Assembly (NCBI GenBank): GCA_018401875.1
Contig: JAGYJZ010000016.1
Location: 1 to 34,227 of the forward strand
Length of the DNA stretch: 34,227 nt
Source of the DNA: Salibacteraceae bacterium
GTDB taxonomy: Bacteria; Bacteroidota; Bacteroidia; Flavobacteriales_G; Salibacteraceae
Direction: 5' to 3'
Each line of letters begins with the position of its first letter. Positions within the stretch are counted from its first letter, which is position 1. Shown here piece by piece: positions 33,853-34,227 of this stretch. The notes under the pieces were generated by a model. The model searched no databases. It was not told the origin of the DNA and saw nothing but the letters and a program-made list of their open reading frames with translations. Both the position numbers and the translations under genes were made by a program.

Positions 33853-34227
33853 TCAAGCTTTCATCGCCTCATCCATCATGATTTTACTCCCGAGGTAAAG
33901 AGGCGATTTTTGATGCAATTCGGTGGGAGTCAATTCAAGGATATTCTTTATTCCATCTGTAGCATAACCAGCAGCTTGAGAAATCAAGTACGCCATAGGA
34001 ATGCACTCATAAACCAATCTCAATTTACCATTTGGAGCTTCGCTCGTGGCAGGATAAACGTACATGCCGCCTTTTAACAGGTTGCGGTGAAAGTCAGCTA
34101 CCAGTGAACCGATGTATCGACCAGTATATTTTCGCTTTCCTTGTTCGTTTTTCTTATCTCGGCAGTATTGAACGAAACGCTTCAACTTCGGATCGAAATC
34201 GTCAAAATTTACTTCATTGATGGAATA
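33853..34227 (-). CDS. fbp: fructose-1,6-bisphosphatase class I (3' part, cut by window edge)
   Basis: The C-terminal 124 residues of a class I fructose-1,6-bisphosphatase; the frame stays open to the last base of the window. Family landmarks are YSINE at the edge, KRKYTGRYIGSLVADFHR, LLKGGMYVYPAT, NGKLRLVYECIPMAYL (the substrate-binding and phosphate loops), and the ending LTPTELHQKSPLYLGS. The enzyme removes the 1-phosphate from fructose-1,6-bisphosphate in gluconeogenesis. It converges with the UbiA-like gene with only 4 bp between the stops, so it is not part of the polyketide operon. Confidence 0.95.
   Translation of the reverse strand, partial: YSINEVNFDDFDPKLKRFVQYCRDKKNEQGKRKYTGRYIGSLVADFHRNLLKGGMYVYPATSEAPNGKLRLVYECIPMAYLISQAAGYATDGIKNILELTPTELHQKSPLYLGSKIMMDEAMKA

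Noticed and set aside
1..34227. Search for CRISPR arrays, tRNA/rRNA genes, toxin-antitoxin pairs or phage genes
   Set aside because: No regularly spaced repeats, no tRNA-like or rRNA-like sequence, and no phage or defence gene was recognised; by eye a degenerate RNA gene could be missed.

Overview
The window comes from a member of the Bacteroidota, most likely a flavobacterium-like environmental species. The evidence is a SusC/SusD pair, a type IX secretion (T9SS) C-terminal sorting domain, Omp28-type lipoproteins, and promoter boxes of the Bacteroidota form TAnnTTTG, with few recognisable Shine-Dalgarno sites. No rRNA, tRNA or CRISPR array was seen.

Layout. (1) 1-1460: an IS4-family insertion sequence with 18-bp perfect terminal repeats; its right end abuts a 62-codon remnant of a truncated gene (1460-1648). 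(2) 1863-3389: an ALDH7-type aldehyde dehydrogenase ending at a terminator shared with a leftward lipoprotein group (3436-4988) that contains an Omp28-like protein. (3) 5091-12424: central sugar metabolism. It holds gap plus a BadF-type sugar kinase (leftward), a Nudix-like/winged-helix regulator (rightward), and a tightly packed zwf-pgl-edd-eda operon (leftward), which is a complete glucose-6-phosphate to pyruvate + glyceraldehyde-3-phosphate Entner-Doudoroff route. (4) 12553-16383: housekeeping yqaA and mfd, convergent. (5) 16504-29953: a beta-glucan (laminarin-type) utilization locus. The leftward arm is a second Nudix-like regulator, an SSS sugar symporter and a GH3 beta-glucosidase. The rightward arm is susC, susD, a PKD surface-binding lipoprotein and a GH16 laminarinase, followed by a separately promoted T9SS-secreted binding protein and a strong terminator. 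(6) 30086-33848: an overlapping four-gene cassette of type III polyketide synthase, SAM methyltransferase, FAD oxidoreductase and UbiA-type prenyltransferase, likely a small lipid/quinone-type secondary-metabolite pathway. (7) 33853-34227: the 3' part of a class I fructose-1,6-bisphosphatase, cut by the window edge.

How it fits together (inference). GH16 cuts beta-1,3-glucan at the surface, SusCD imports oligosaccharides, periplasmic GH3 frees glucose, the SSS symporter imports it, the kinase phosphorylates it, and zwf-pgl-edd-eda plus gap oxidise it. The two sugar-metabolism operons share a palindromic site, AGTGTA-N5-TACACT, at the same distance from their predicted promoter boxes. This points to a small regulon, probably of the adjacent Nudix-like regulator. 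A different palindrome sits at the same place before susC, next to the second regulator.

The most novel-looking items are the type III PKS/methyltransferase/FAD/UbiA cassette and the paired Nudix-regulator control of a glucan locus and the Entner-Doudoroff genes. All functions were read from motifs by eye; no database search was possible.
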